Part shown: piece after piece, positions 44,090-52,488 of the stretch
Position numbering within the stretch: position 1 is the first letter of the stretch
Layout: every line of letters starts with the position of its first letter
NCBI RefSeq assembly: GCF_042648365.1
Contig: NZ_JBHRXI010000001.1
Span: forward strand, 558,001-622,000
Origin: Lutimaribacter_A marinistellae
Lineage (GTDB): Bacteria > Pseudomonadota > Alphaproteobacteria > Rhodobacterales > Rhodobacteraceae
Direction: 5' to 3'
DNA: 64,000 nucleotides
The notes under the pieces: model-generated
What the model saw: only the letters and a program-made list of their open reading frames with translations
Told to the model about the DNA's origin: nothing
Databases searched by the model: none
Position numbers and translations under genes: made by a program

Positions 44090-44935
44090 CTACCCTGCCG
44101 GTTTTCGTAAAAAGATGACCTCAACGCGGTTGTTTCTTGCTGCCATCGGGTTGCGATCGGCCAGTTCGCGGTCGGCGTGGCCGGTAACGCGGCGAACGCG
44201 ACTTGAGTCGAGGCCCCTGGATTCGAGCAGCAAGCGCGTGCGCTCCGCCCTGCGGTTCGACAATTCCCACACCGGACTTTCGGCAAGAACGACGGGATGA
44301 GCCCGAATATGCCCTCCGACCGCCACCCAGTTCGTGACGATGTCGGCAGAGCGCGCGACCACGCGCGCCAGTTCCTTCATCAGATCGGTAGGCCGGTCGG
44401 AGCGTTCTTCGAACAAGGGGGCGTCCTCGGTCGCGAACAGCTCGACGATCAGCCCCTCGTCGGTTACGCGCGTCACGATATGGCGCAGCAGTTTGTCGCT
44501 GACCAGGCTTTCACCCCCGCGGCCCTGCAACAGCGCCTCGAGTTCGGTGAACTCCTCGTGCGGCGCTCGGTCACCGCCTTCGGCGTCGACGCCGGTCGAA
44601 CCGCGCGATTGCCGCGCATCGGCCGGTCGCCAGTTGGTCGCGCCCGAACCGTTCATAACCATGGTCTCTTCCGAGAACATGCTGTCCCCGCCAAAGGCGC
44701 CATCGCCGCCGCCCGAAACCGGGTTGACCGGTACATCCGGCGAAAAGTAATCCGCCAGCCCCTTGCGTTGCTTCTCCGTCGTCGCGTTCAGCAGCCACAT
44801 CAACATGAAGAAGGCCATCATGGCGGTGACGAAGTCGGCATAAGCGACCTTCCACGCGCCACCGTGATGGCCATCGCCACCCACGATTTTCTTCTTCTTG
44901 ATGATGATCGGCGCCGCATTGGATTGCGCACCCAT
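44090..44935 (-). CDS. motB: Flagellar motor stator protein MotB
   Basis: A 281-residue MotB: VAYADFVTAMMAFFMLMWLL transmembrane helix with the proton-carrying aspartate (D of YADFVT), followed by a plug/linker and a C-terminal OmpA-like peptidoglycan-binding domain (VGGHIRAHPVVL, NRRAERTRLLLESRGLDSSRVRRVTGHADRE). The start ATG 44935 has GGAG eight bases upstream. MotA is about 10 kb away in another operon. Confidence 0.95.
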   Translation of the reverse strand: MGAQSNAAPIIIKKKKIVGGDGHHGGAWKVAYADFVTAMMAFFMLMWLLNATTEKQRKGLADYFSPDVPVNPVSGGGDGAFGGDSMFSEETMVMNGSGATNWRPADARQSRGSTGVDAEGGDRAPHEEFTELEALLQGRGGESLVSDKLLRHIVTRVTDEGLIVELFATEDAPLFEERSDRPTDLMKELARVVARSADIVTNWVAVGGHIRAHPVVLAESPVWELSNRRAERTRLLLESRGLDSSRVRRVTGHADRELADRNPMAARNNRVEVIFLRKPAG

Positions 44936-44980
44936 CTCCACCACTCCTAATCACCCGTGACCGGGATAGCAGTCGAGACG

Positions 44981-44995
44981 TTAAGGCGAGGATAA
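44981..44995. promoter_or_regulatory. CtrA-like site before motB
   Basis: TTAAGGCGAGGATAA matches 7 of 8 fixed bases of TTAA-N7-TTAA, 46-60 bases upstream of motB. Confidence 0.55.
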
Positions 44996-45023
44996 CACCT
45001 AAAGCTTTCGCGATTTCCGCAAC

Positions 45024-46364
45024 TCAGCCGGGATGGGCACCGGCCCGCGCACGCCGCAATATCAAAGACAACCGGTTGAAACTGTGCGCTATTCCCTGCG
45101 GGTCCTGTTTGCCGAAAAACGCATCCAGCTCTTCCCATACGCGGACGGCCTGGTCCAGCACAGGGTCCGACCCCTCGGAGTAGAGACCTGCCCGGATCAT
45201 GACTTCGGACCGTTCGTAGCTGCCAAGCAATTTGCGCGTCTCGGCGATCATTTCGTTTTCCTGCGTTGTCGCGGCTTCGGGCAGCGACCGCGACACCGAC
45301 CGGCTGACATCGACGGCAGGATAGCGCCCCCGCTCGGCGATTTCGCGGCTCAGAACGATATGCCCGTCCAGAACCCCGCGCAGGATATCGGCAACCGGCT
45401 CGTCCATGTCCGAGCCCGCCACCAGCACGCTGAAGACGCCGGTGATGTCGCCCTGGCCATCGGCCCCCGGCCCGGCCCGCTCGCACAGCCCGGTAATCAG
45501 TGGCGTCACCGAGGGTGGGTACCCGCGCAGCGCCGGAGCCTCGCCCATCGACGCCGCGATCTCGCGATGCGCCTCGGCAAAGCGCGTGATCGAATCGGCA
45601 AGAAACAGGACGTTCCTGCCGGCGTCGCGGAACCGTTCGGCAACGCTCATGGCGGCCAGCGCACACCGCCTGCGGGTCAAAGCAGACTGGTCCGAGGTGG
45701 CGGCGACCACGACCGAGCGCCGCCGCCCCTCGGGGCCAAGGGTCTTGTCCAGGAAATCGTTCACCTCGCGCCCCCGCTCACCGATCAGCGCGACAACGAC
45801 GGCATCTGCCTCCATGCTGCTGGCGAGGGTGGCCAGCAAGCTGGATTTCCCGACACCGGACCCGGCGAACAGACCGACGCGCTGGCCCCGCACGATGGGC
45901 AGCACGGTGTTCAGAACCGCAAGCCCGGTTGCCATCCGCCCCCCCATGGACCGGCGCGATACGGCCGGTGGCGGCGAACTGAGGACATCGCATTCCTCTT
46001 CCCCGCGCAACAATGGGCGGCCATCCAGCGGCCGTCCAAACGGATCGACCACGCGGCCCAGCCAATGCAACCCGGGCGCAAAAACGGGCATTGGCTCCAG
46101 AACCACCTTGTTGCCCAGCGCAACGCCTTCGGGCGCGCTGTCAGGCAGCATGTGGACGATATCGCGCTCGACTTGCAGAACCTCGCCCGTCAGCTCTGTA
46201 CCCCAGTTGCGAGACAGGATCAGGCGATCGCCAATCCGCGCCTGCTCGGCCAGCCCTGAAATCTCGACCGTTCCCCGCCCGATTCCAGCGACACGCCCGA
46301 CATGCCGCACAAGGCTCAGGCTGTTCAGTTCGGCCGTCAGGCAGCGGGGATCGGGGGCAATCAT
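45024..46364 (-). CDS. fliI: Flagellar export ATPase FliI
   Basis: A 446-residue F1-like ATPase: Walker A AGSGVGKSS near residues 167-175, ALIGERGREVNDF, Walker B-type VLFLADSITRFAEAHREIA and GYPPSVTPLITGLCERAG. It energises the type III flagellar export. I start at 46364 (GGAG eight bases before ATG) rather than from the much longer open frame, whose first 137 residues have no similarity. Divergent from flgB. Confidence 0.95.
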   Translation of the reverse strand: MIAPDPRCLTAELNSLSLVRHVGRVAGIGRGTVEISGLAEQARIGDRLILSRNWGTELTGEVLQVERDIVHMLPDSAPEGVALGNKVVLEPMPVFAPGLHWLGRVVDPFGRPLDGRPLLRGEEECDVLSSPPPAVSRRSMGGRMATGLAVLNTVLPIVRGQRVGLFAGSGVGKSSLLATLASSMEADAVVVALIGERGREVNDFLDKTLGPEGRRRSVVVAATSDQSALTRRRCALAAMSVAERFRDAGRNVLFLADSITRFAEAHREIAASMGEAPALRGYPPSVTPLITGLCERAGPGADGQGDITGVFSVLVAGSDMDEPVADILRGVLDGHIVLSREIAERGRYPAVDVSRSVSRSLPEAATTQENEMIAETRKLLGSYERSEVMIRAGLYSEGSDPVLDQAVRVWEELDAFFGKQDPQGIAHSFNRLSLILRRARAGAHPG

Positions 46365-46413
46365 GTCGAAATCTCCATCCATTTGCTGAAAACGGTTTCT
46401 AAAGGAATCGGGG

Positions 46414-46428
46414 TTAAGCCTTGATTGA
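46414..46428. promoter_or_regulatory. CtrA-like site between fliI and flgB
   Basis: TTAAGCCTTGATTGA matches 7 of 8 fixed bases of TTAA-N7-TTAA in the 87-base divergent gap; it lies 50-64 bases before fliI and 24-38 before flgB. Confidence 0.55.
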
Positions 46429-46451
46429 AATCGCTCGAGGGAGAAGCCCCG

Positions 46452-46841
46452 ATGTTCCAAGATATCAACGTGTTCAAGACTGCGTACGCCATGGCAACAC
46501 ATGCCGGAAAACGACAGGCGATCGTGGCGCAGAACATGGCAAATGCCGATACCCCCGGCTACCGGGGCCGAGATATCGAACCCTTCGCCGCAAGCTATGA
46601 TCGCGACGCTCCTCGCACTGCCATGCGCGCGTCTCGCCCCGCCCATATCAACGGGATCGCGCAGGGCGGCACCGAATGGGCCGAGGTGGCGACACAAGGC
46701 GCGACCGACCCCAATGGCAACAGCGTTTCCCTCGAAGAAGAGATGCTCAAGGCGGTGGAGGTCAAAAGACAGCATGATCGCGCGCTTGCGATCTACAAGA
46801 CGTCGCTCAACGTGCTGCGTGCCAGCCTCGGCAAGGTGTGA
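46452..46841 (+). CDS. flgB: Flagellar proximal rod protein FlgB
   Basis: A 129-residue rod protein: HAGKRQAIVAQNMANADTPGYRGRDI near the N-terminus and a C-terminal EVKRQHDRALAIYKTSLNVLRASLGKV. First gene of the operon flgB-flgC-fliE-fliQ-flgF-flgG-flgA-flgH-fliL2. The ATG at 46452 is preferred over one nine codons upstream because FlgB proteins begin just before this helix. Confidence 0.93.
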   Translation: MFQDINVFKTAYAMATHAGKRQAIVAQNMANADTPGYRGRDIEPFAASYDRDAPRTAMRASRPAHINGIAQGGTEWAEVATQGATDPNGNSVSLEEEMLKAVEVKRQHDRALAIYKTSLNVLRASLGKV

Positions 46842-46846
46842 CGGGC

Positions 46847-47239
46847 ATGAGCGAGTTTGCCAAATCCCTGATCGTCACCGCCAGCGCGTTGCGCGCGCAG
46901 GCCGCGCGCCTGCGCCATGTCTCCGAGAACATTTCGAACGCCGACACCCCCGGCTACCGGCGCAAGCTCGTGCCCTTCGAAACGGTCTCCGACCGGGCGA
47001 CCGGAACCGAGACCGTCGTGACCGGCCGCGTGCATCTCGACCGTACCGACTTGCCGCAGGTCTACGATCCCAGCCATCCCATGGCGGATGACAGCGGCCA
47101 TTACGAGGGCTCGAACGTCGATCTGATGATCGAGATCGCGGACGCGCGCGAAGCGCAGCGCAGCTACGAGGCCAACCTCAAGATCTTCGACCAGGCACGG
47201 CAAATGTCATCCGGCCTGATGGAACTGCTCAAGAAATAA
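46847..47239 (+). CDS. flgC: Flagellar proximal rod protein FlgC
   Basis: A 130-residue rod protein: RAQAARLRHVSENISNADTPGYRRKLVPF and C-terminal NVDLMIEIADAREAQRSYEANLKIFDQARQM. Starts 5 bases after the flgB stop; a GTG overlapping that stop is an alternative. FlgB, FlgC, FlgF and FlgG build the rod. Confidence 0.94.
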   Translation: MSEFAKSLIVTASALRAQAARLRHVSENISNADTPGYRRKLVPFETVSDRATGTETVVTGRVHLDRTDLPQVYDPSHPMADDSGHYEGSNVDLMIEIADAREAQRSYEANLKIFDQARQMSSGLMELLKK

Positions 47240-47250
47240 GGGACACCAGA

Positions 47251-47541
47251 ATGGATATCCGAACGCTCTCCGCCGCGCAGAGCTATGCCTCCGCACGCCC
47301 GGCAACCCAGGCCGATCCAGCGCATGACGGTGCGGGCCAGATGCTGCGTGGTGCCGCGCAGGATTTCGCCGCGACCCTCGCGCATAGCGAACAACTCTCG
47401 CAAGCGGCGATGACCGGACGCGCCGATCCGCATGCCCTCGTCCAGGCCCTCGCCCAGACCGAGTTGGCGGTAGAGACCGCGATCACCGTGCGCAACAAGG
47501 TGGTCGAGGCCTACCAGGAAATCCTGCGCATGCCGGTCTGA
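47251..47541 (+). CDS. fliE: Flagellar hook-basal body complex protein FliE
   Basis: A 96-residue protein: AAQDFAATLAHSEQLSQAAMTGRADPHALVQALAQTELAVETAITVRNKVVEAYQEILRMPV, which fits the FliE C-terminal signature. It joins the MS ring to the rod. Short gaps on both sides within the rod operon. Confidence 0.92.
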   Translation: MDIRTLSAAQSYASARPATQADPAHDGAGQMLRGAAQDFAATLAHSEQLSQAAMTGRADPHALVQALAQTELAVETAITVRNKVVEAYQEILRMPV

Positions 47542-47545
47542 TGGC

Positions 47546-47818
47546 ATGCTGAGCGAGGGTCTTTTCTACGATACCGTGCGCCAGACGCTCTGGATCGCGG
47601 TGATCACCTCGGTTCCGATCCTGACGGTCGCACTGGTCGCGGGTCTGGCCGTGGGCCTGTTCCAGGCGCTCACCTCGATCCAGGAAATGACCCTGACCTT
47701 CGTGCCCAAGCTTCTGGCCATCGTCCTAGTGTTCTGGATCTCGATGGGATTCATGACCCAGACGCTGGTCTCCTTCTTCACCACGACAATCGTACCGCTC
47801 ATATCCGGAGGGTTCTGA
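47546..47818 (+). CDS. fliQ: Flagellar export gate protein FliQ
   Basis: A 90-residue, two-helix membrane protein: TLWIAVITSVPILTVALVAGLAVGLFQALTSIQEMTLTFVPKLLAIVLVFWISMGFM is the full FliQ pattern. It shares one base with flgF (TGATG). Its partner fliP and fliR genes lie in two other operons of the cluster. Confidence 0.95.
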   Translation: MLSEGLFYDTVRQTLWIAVITSVPILTVALVAGLAVGLFQALTSIQEMTLTFVPKLLAIVLVFWISMGFMTQTLVSFFTTTIVPLISGGF

Positions 47819-48531
47819 TGGAAACCGCAAGCTACGCCGCGCTGTCGCGTCAATCCGGCCTGATGCACGAGATCCGGTTGATCGCGAACAATATCGCGAA
47901 CATGTCCACCTCGGGCTACCGGCAGGAGGGGCTGGTCTTCTCGGAATACATACAGGACAGCCGCAACCAGCCCTCGCTCTCGATGGGGCGGGCGCAGGTC
48001 AAGAACACCTCGCTGGAACAAGGAGTCCTGACCCAGACCGGTAGCAGCCTCGACTTCGCCATCGAGGGCGACGGGTTCTTCCTCATCGAGACCCAAGCGG
48101 GAGAGCGCCTGACCCGCGCGGGCAGCTTCGCCACCAACGCCGCCAGCGAACTGGTTAACATGGACGGCCACCGGGTTCTTGACGTCAACGGCGGTCCGAT
48201 CTTCATCCCGCCCGACGCCGATGGCGTTCAGGTCGCGGCTGACGGCACGATCAGTGTCGAAGGGCGCCTGCTCACGCAGATCGGCCTCTATCAGCCAACG
48301 AACCCGAACGGGCTGCGCCGCGAGGGTGGCGTGATGTTCCGGGCCGAGGACGGGGTGGAGCCCACCGAGGGCGCAAGCATCCTGCAAGGTTTCGTCGAAG
48401 GCTCGAACGTCAGCGGCATCGAACAGGTCGCGCGGTTGGTCGAGATCCAGCGCGCCTACGAACTGGGGCAGAGCTTTCTCGAAGCCGAAGACGAACGCAT
48501 CCGCAACGCCGTCAAATCCCTGATGCGATAA
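47818..48531 (+). CDS. flgF: Flagellar rod protein FlgF
   Basis: A 237-residue rod protein: ALSRQSGLMHEIRLIANNIANMSTSGYRQEG, DFAIEGDGFFLIET and a C-terminal VARLVEIQRAYELGQSFLEAEDERIRNAVKSL. It is shorter than FlgG and comes before it, as expected for FlgF. Confidence 0.94.
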   Translation: METASYAALSRQSGLMHEIRLIANNIANMSTSGYRQEGLVFSEYIQDSRNQPSLSMGRAQVKNTSLEQGVLTQTGSSLDFAIEGDGFFLIETQAGERLTRAGSFATNAASELVNMDGHRVLDVNGGPIFIPPDADGVQVAADGTISVEGRLLTQIGLYQPTNPNGLRREGGVMFRAEDGVEPTEGASILQGFVEGSNVSGIEQVARLVEIQRAYELGQSFLEAEDERIRNAVKSLMR

Positions 48532-48543
48532 GGAGACAGGATC

Positions 48544-49329
48544 ATGCGCGCCCTCAAGATCGCCGCCACCGGCATGACCGCACAACAGATGCGGGTCGAA
48601 ACCATTTCCAACAACCTCGCGAACATGAACACCACCGGCTACAACGCGCGCCGGGCCGAATTCGCGGACCTGCATTACCAGCAGGCGACGCGTGCGGGTA
48701 CCGTGAACGCCGCCGACGGAACCGTCCTGCCAACTGGCGTTCAGCTGGGCCTCGGCGTGCGGCCCTCGGCGGTCTCGGTTCACCTTGCGCAGGGTGCTCT
48801 GTCCGAAACCGACAACGATCTGGACCTTGCCATCGAAGGGCGCGGCTATCTCGAGGTCACGCTTCCCTCGGGTCAGCCCGCCTTTACCCGCGACGGTGCG
48901 CTCAAGCGCTCGGCAGAGGGGTTGATCGTCACGTCGGACGGTTATGCAGTGGCACCCGAAATCACGATCCCGGACGACGCCCGTTCGATCTCGATCAACG
49001 CCTCCGGCGAGGTCTATGCCTATTTCACCGACACCGCCGACGGGCAGCTTCTCGGCCAGTTCACGCTTGCCAGTTTCCCGAACGCCAAGGGGCTCGAAGC
49101 CTTGGGCGGCAACCTCTTTACGGAAACCGAGGCATCCGGCCCCCCCAATGCCGGCAATCCCGGTGAGGATGGGCTGGGCACGTTGCGACAAGGTTATCTC
49201 GAGGACAGTTCCGTCGACGCCGTGCGCGAGGTGACGGAACTGATCGAGGCGCAGCGCGGCTATGAAATGAATGCCAAGGTCATCTCGGCGGTCGACCAGA
49301 TGATGGGCGCGACGACGCAGGTCCGCTGA
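48544..49329 (+). CDS. flgG: Flagellar distal rod protein FlgG
   Basis: A 261-residue distal rod protein: MRALKIAATGMTAQQMRVETISNNLANMNTTGYNARRAEF, LDLAIEGRGYLEV, and the C-terminal VTELIEAQRGYEMNAKVISAVDQMMGATTQVR. Length and motifs match FlgG exactly. One base is shared with flgA (TGATG). Confidence 0.96.
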   Translation: MRALKIAATGMTAQQMRVETISNNLANMNTTGYNARRAEFADLHYQQATRAGTVNAADGTVLPTGVQLGLGVRPSAVSVHLAQGALSETDNDLDLAIEGRGYLEVTLPSGQPAFTRDGALKRSAEGLIVTSDGYAVAPEITIPDDARSISINASGEVYAYFTDTADGQLLGQFTLASFPNAKGLEALGGNLFTETEASGPPNAGNPGEDGLGTLRQGYLEDSSVDAVREVTELIEAQRGYEMNAKVISAVDQMMGATTQVR

Positions 49330-49742
49330 TGCTGCGCCTGTCCCTCGCCCTCCTGCTCGCCGCCTCGGGCGCTGTTGCCGACACCGTGGTACCGACGCGT
49401 ACGATTCGCCCGAAAGAGATCATCGGCGCGGCGGACGTCACCGTGAAATCGGCCGAGCTTCCCGGCGCGTTCCGTCGCATCGATGCCGTGATCGGCCAGG
49501 AGGCGCGCGTGGCGCTTTATGCCGGGCGACCGATAAATCCGGGCGATATCGGCCCGCCCGCGCTCGTGGATCGCAACGATCTGGTCACGCTGGTCTATGA
49601 CACCGGCCTGCTCACCATCTCGACCGATGGGCGCGCCCTGGGGCGCGGCGCCGTGGGCGAACTGATCCGCGTCATGAACCTGTCTTCCCGCAGCACCGTC
49701 AGCGGCCGCATCCGGTCAGACGGCTCAATCGAGGTCAATTGA
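49329..49742 (+). CDS. flgA: Flagellar P-ring assembly chaperone FlgA (short form)
   Basis: A 137-residue periplasmic protein: signal peptide to about residue 17, then the SAF domain (IRPKEIIGAADVTVKSAELPGAFRRIDAVIGQEARVALYAGRPI) and LVTLVYDTGLLTISTDGRALGRGAVGELIRVMN. About half the length of enterobacterial FlgA, containing only the C-terminal chaperone half, as in other Rhodobacterales. It prevents premature FlgI assembly. Confidence 0.92.
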   Translation: MLRLSLALLLAASGAVADTVVPTRTIRPKEIIGAADVTVKSAELPGAFRRIDAVIGQEARVALYAGRPINPGDIGPPALVDRNDLVTLVYDTGLLTISTDGRALGRGAVGELIRVMNLSSRSTVSGRIRSDGSIEVN

Positions 49743-50473
49743 TGAACTCTTCAGTCAAACCGCTTCTTGCTTCTCTCGTTCTGCTGACGGCCTGCGGCCG
49801 CGGCGATCACCTCGGCAAACCGCCAAGCTTTACCCCGACCACCGACGGGTCCGAGCATGTCGCCATGCTCTGGCCCGGTCTGCCGATGCATACCCAACCG
49901 CAGCGAACGGTCGACCAGGCATCGCTCTGGAGTGGCGGGCAAAGCTCTCTTCTGGGCGATCAGCGCGCGATGAAGAAAGGCGACATCCTCACCGTGGTGA
50001 TCGAGATCGACGAGAGCGCCGAGATATCGAACGACACCGACCGCTCGCGCAGCGGATCGGAAAGCCTCGGCCTGCCGCATCTTTTCGGTCTGCCGCAGCG
50101 CGCCGATGTCAAACTGCCCGAGGGCGCCTCGATGGCGAATGCCGTCTCGATCGACTCGACCAGTTCCAGCGCCGGCCGCGGCTCGGTCAAACGCGAGGAA
50201 AAGCTGGAGCTGCGCGTTGCCGCCACGGTTGTCGACGTTCTGCCGAACGGCGTTCTGTCGATCTCTGGCACGCAGGAGCTTCGGGTGAATTTCGAACTGC
50301 GCGAATTGCTGGTAACCGGCTACGTCCGGCCCGAGGACATCTCGCGCCGCAACGAGATCACCTATGACAAGATCGCCTCGGCGCGGGTGTCCTACGGTGG
50401 GCGCGGCCAGATCACCGACGTTCAGCAACCGCGCTACGGCCAGCAGGTGCTCGACACGGTCCTGCCGTTCTGA
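49742..50473 (+). CDS. flgH: Flagellar L-ring protein FlgH (lipoprotein)
   Basis: A 243-residue FlgH: lipobox LTAC with the acylated cysteine near residue 18, SLWSGGQSSLLGDQRAMKKGDILTVVIEIDESAEISNDTDRSRSGSESLG, and LRVNFELRELLVTGYVRPEDISRRNEI. It forms the outer-membrane L-ring. The ATG overlaps the flgA stop by one base; a TTG one codon earlier is disregarded. Confidence 0.95.
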   Translation: MNSSVKPLLASLVLLTACGRGDHLGKPPSFTPTTDGSEHVAMLWPGLPMHTQPQRTVDQASLWSGGQSSLLGDQRAMKKGDILTVVIEIDESAEISNDTDRSRSGSESLGLPHLFGLPQRADVKLPEGASMANAVSIDSTSSSAGRGSVKREEKLELRVAATVVDVLPNGVLSISGTQELRVNFELRELLVTGYVRPEDISRRNEITYDKIASARVSYGGRGQITDVQQPRYGQQVLDTVLPF

Positions 50474-50483
50474 GAGGCCCGGA

Positions 50484-50978
50484 ATGAAGAAACTCCTACC
50501 CATACTGTTCCTGCTGCTGGGTCTAGCGGGCGGCGTCGCCGCGGGGCTCGTGCTCGGCCCCGCGCCGGCCAAGACCGCATCTGACGAGGAGGAACCTCCA
50601 GCCGCACAGAGCGAACACTCCAAGAAGCCCGCCAAGACCGAAAAGGACAGCGGAGCGTCGGAGTACATCAAGCTCAGCAAGCATTTCGTGGTACCCTTGG
50701 TGAAACATGACCGGATCTCGGGCATGGTGACCCTGGGCCTCAGCCTCGAGACAGAGCCAGGCCTCGGCGAAGACTTCTACGAGATCGAACCCAAGCTGCG
50801 CGCCACCTTCCTCGAGGTGCTTTTCGACCATGCCAACATGGGCGGGTTCGAAGGAGCCTTTACCCGGCCGGGCAACCTGGAGACGCTGCGCACCGCGTTG
50901 CTCGAGGCCGCGCATCGTGACCTTGGCGATGGCGTCCGCGAGGTTCTGATCGTCGATATCGCCCGACAGGACGGCTAG
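50484..50978 (+). CDS. Second FliL-family flagellar basal body protein
   Basis: A 164-residue FliL-like protein: one N-terminal transmembrane helix, an acidic/lysine-rich linker (about 30-58) and a periplasmic FliL domain (KHFVVPLVKHDRISGMVTLGLSLETEPG, RTALLEAAHRDLGDGVREVLIVDIARQ). The canonical fliL is at 35070-35576, so the cluster carries two. It closes the rod/ring operon and overlaps the convergent FliJ-like gene by 4 bases. Confidence 0.85.
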   Translation: MKKLLPILFLLLGLAGGVAAGLVLGPAPAKTASDEEEPPAAQSEHSKKPAKTEKDSGASEYIKLSKHFVVPLVKHDRISGMVTLGLSLETEPGLGEDFYEIEPKLRATFLEVLFDHANMGGFEGAFTRPGNLETLRTALLEAAHRDLGDGVREVLIVDIARQDG

Positions 50979-51403
50979 CGCCGATCATCTGCCGGCGCGA
51001 TCGCAAGATCCTGCAACAACCGCTCCGCCCGTGCCTTGTCGCGGGCGGTTTTGCGTTTGATGGCATCCTCGCGCTGTAGCGCCGCCACCGCCTCCCTGCG
51101 CCCGAAGGCCGCGCGCAGCCCGTCCATCGCCACCAGCCGTTGCGCCCGCGCGCGCGCCAGTTCGGTCGTCAGGGCCGCGCGGGTTCGCGCCTCCCAGCCG
51201 TCCCACACCAGATCGGCACCCAGCGCGCGGTATCCTTCGGCCAGATCCTGCGCGGCACGCGTTTCGGCCGCCTGGCGGTCGAGCTTGGCAAGGTTTGCAC
51301 GGGCGCGCGCTTCAGCCTCAAGAACGGTACGGATCCTTTCATGCTCGGCCAAGTAGGCCGCCTCGCAGATCCGCGACATGTCCTCGAACGGCGGCTTGCG
51401 CAT
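50975..51403 (-). CDS. Basic coiled-coil protein downstream of flhB (FliJ-like)
   Basis: A 142-residue, almost wholly helical protein rich in Arg, Ala and Glu, e.g. HERIRTVLEAEARARANLAKLDRQAAETRAAQD. Size, composition and its coupling to flhB (TAATG) suggest a FliJ-like export chaperone, but FliJ is too variable to assign by eye. No other fliJ candidate is in the cluster. The ATG at 51403 is the start; the open frame upstream of it is the shadow of flhB. Confidence 0.6.
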   Translation of the reverse strand: MRKPPFEDMSRICEAAYLAEHERIRTVLEAEARARANLAKLDRQAAETRAAQDLAEGYRALGADLVWDGWEARTRAALTTELARARAQRLVAMDGLRAAFGRREAVAALQREDAIKRKTARDKARAERLLQDLAIAPADDRR

Positions 51404-52488
51404 TACACCGCCCCCTTGGCCCGCTTGCGCATCGCCTCGGCAAAGCGGATCGCGGCGGCGACCGGGCGGAAATGCTCCTCTGCAATCTCCTGCCCGATCT
51501 CGACCGTGGCATGAAGCGCCCGCGCCGTGGGCGGGTCGGAATGCAGCGGCACGCCGGCCTCCTGCGCACGGGTCCGGATAGCTGCCGCGATCTCGTCGAC
51601 ACCCTTGGCGACGCAGACCGGGGCAGCCCCCTTGGCCCGCGACCACTTCAGGGCCACCGCGAAATGCGTCGGGTTGACGATCACCACATCGGCACCCGGC
51701 ACGTCCGCCAGCATCTGGTTCATCGCGATCTCCTGCCCGCGCTGGCGGCGTTCCTGCTTCATGTGCGGATCGCCCTCGGCCTCCTTGGTCTCGTCCTGTA
51801 TCTCCTTGCGGGACATGCGGTTCTTGCGCATGTGCTCACCGTATTGCCACAGGTAATCGACCCCGCCGATCACCAGCGCCACGGCGATCACGAGGAACAT
51901 GAACCGCACCAGCAGCGACATCATCAGAACGACCGACAGCTCGGGATGGGCAGCGCTGGCCGACACGATCTCCGACAGGTTCGCCCAGAGAAACGCGCCG
52001 AGACAGATCGAGTAGATCACCAGCTTGACGAAGCTCTTGGCGAATTCGAACAGCCCCGCACGCCCGAACTTGTTCTTGGCGTTCGACACAAGAGAGATCC
52101 GGTTCACCTTGGGCTGAAGCTTGCTGGGCGCAAAGACGAACGCACGCTGGGCAAGGACCGATAGAACCACCATGACCAGCGGGATCGCGAAGAGCGGCAG
52201 GACAGCCGCCATGCTCCGCCCCAGAAGACCGCCCACCGGTCCGGCCGCGCGCCCCTCGACGAAAAGCGGCCCCAACGTGTCGGCCTGGTCGATCAACACC
52301 ATCAACGTGGTGCCCAATGTCTCGATCGTGCCGGCCCCGATGGTGAGCAGCGCCAGAAGCAGCCCGGCATAAGCTGCAACCACGGACAGATCCGCCGATT
52401 TCGCGACCTCTCCCTTGTCGCGCGCCTTTTGCAGCTTCTGTGGCGTCGGCTCGAATGACTTCTCGGTATCGTCGTCCTGCCCGCTCAT
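51403..52488 (-). CDS. flhB: Flagellar export switch protein FlhB
   Basis: A 361-residue FlhB: EPTPQKLQKARDKGEVAKSADLS at the N-terminus, four membrane helices, the cytoplasmic neck RKNRMSRKEIQDETKEAEGDPHMK, and the auto-cleavage NPTH (in VIVNPTHFAVAL). It switches export from rod/hook to filament substrates. The start at 52488 overlaps the fliR stop; an upstream extension of the frame is not coding. Confidence 0.96.
   Translation of the reverse strand: MSGQDDDTEKSFEPTPQKLQKARDKGEVAKSADLSVVAAYAGLLLALLTIGAGTIETLGTTLMVLIDQADTLGPLFVEGRAAGPVGGLLGRSMAAVLPLFAIPLVMVVLSVLAQRAFVFAPSKLQPKVNRISLVSNAKNKFGRAGLFEFAKSFVKLVIYSICLGAFLWANLSEIVSASAAHPELSVVLMMSLLVRFMFLVIAVALVIGGVDYLWQYGEHMRKNRMSRKEIQDETKEAEGDPHMKQERRQRGQEIAMNQMLADVPGADVVIVNPTHFAVALKWSRAKGAAPVCVAKGVDEIAAAIRTRAQEAGVPLHSDPPTARALHATVEIGQEIAEEHFRPVAAAIRFAEAMRKRAKGAV

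Noticed and set aside
46365..46775. N-terminal extension of FliI by 137 codons
   Set aside because: It would run through flgB and the divergent promoter; a good ribosome site precedes the ATG at 46364.
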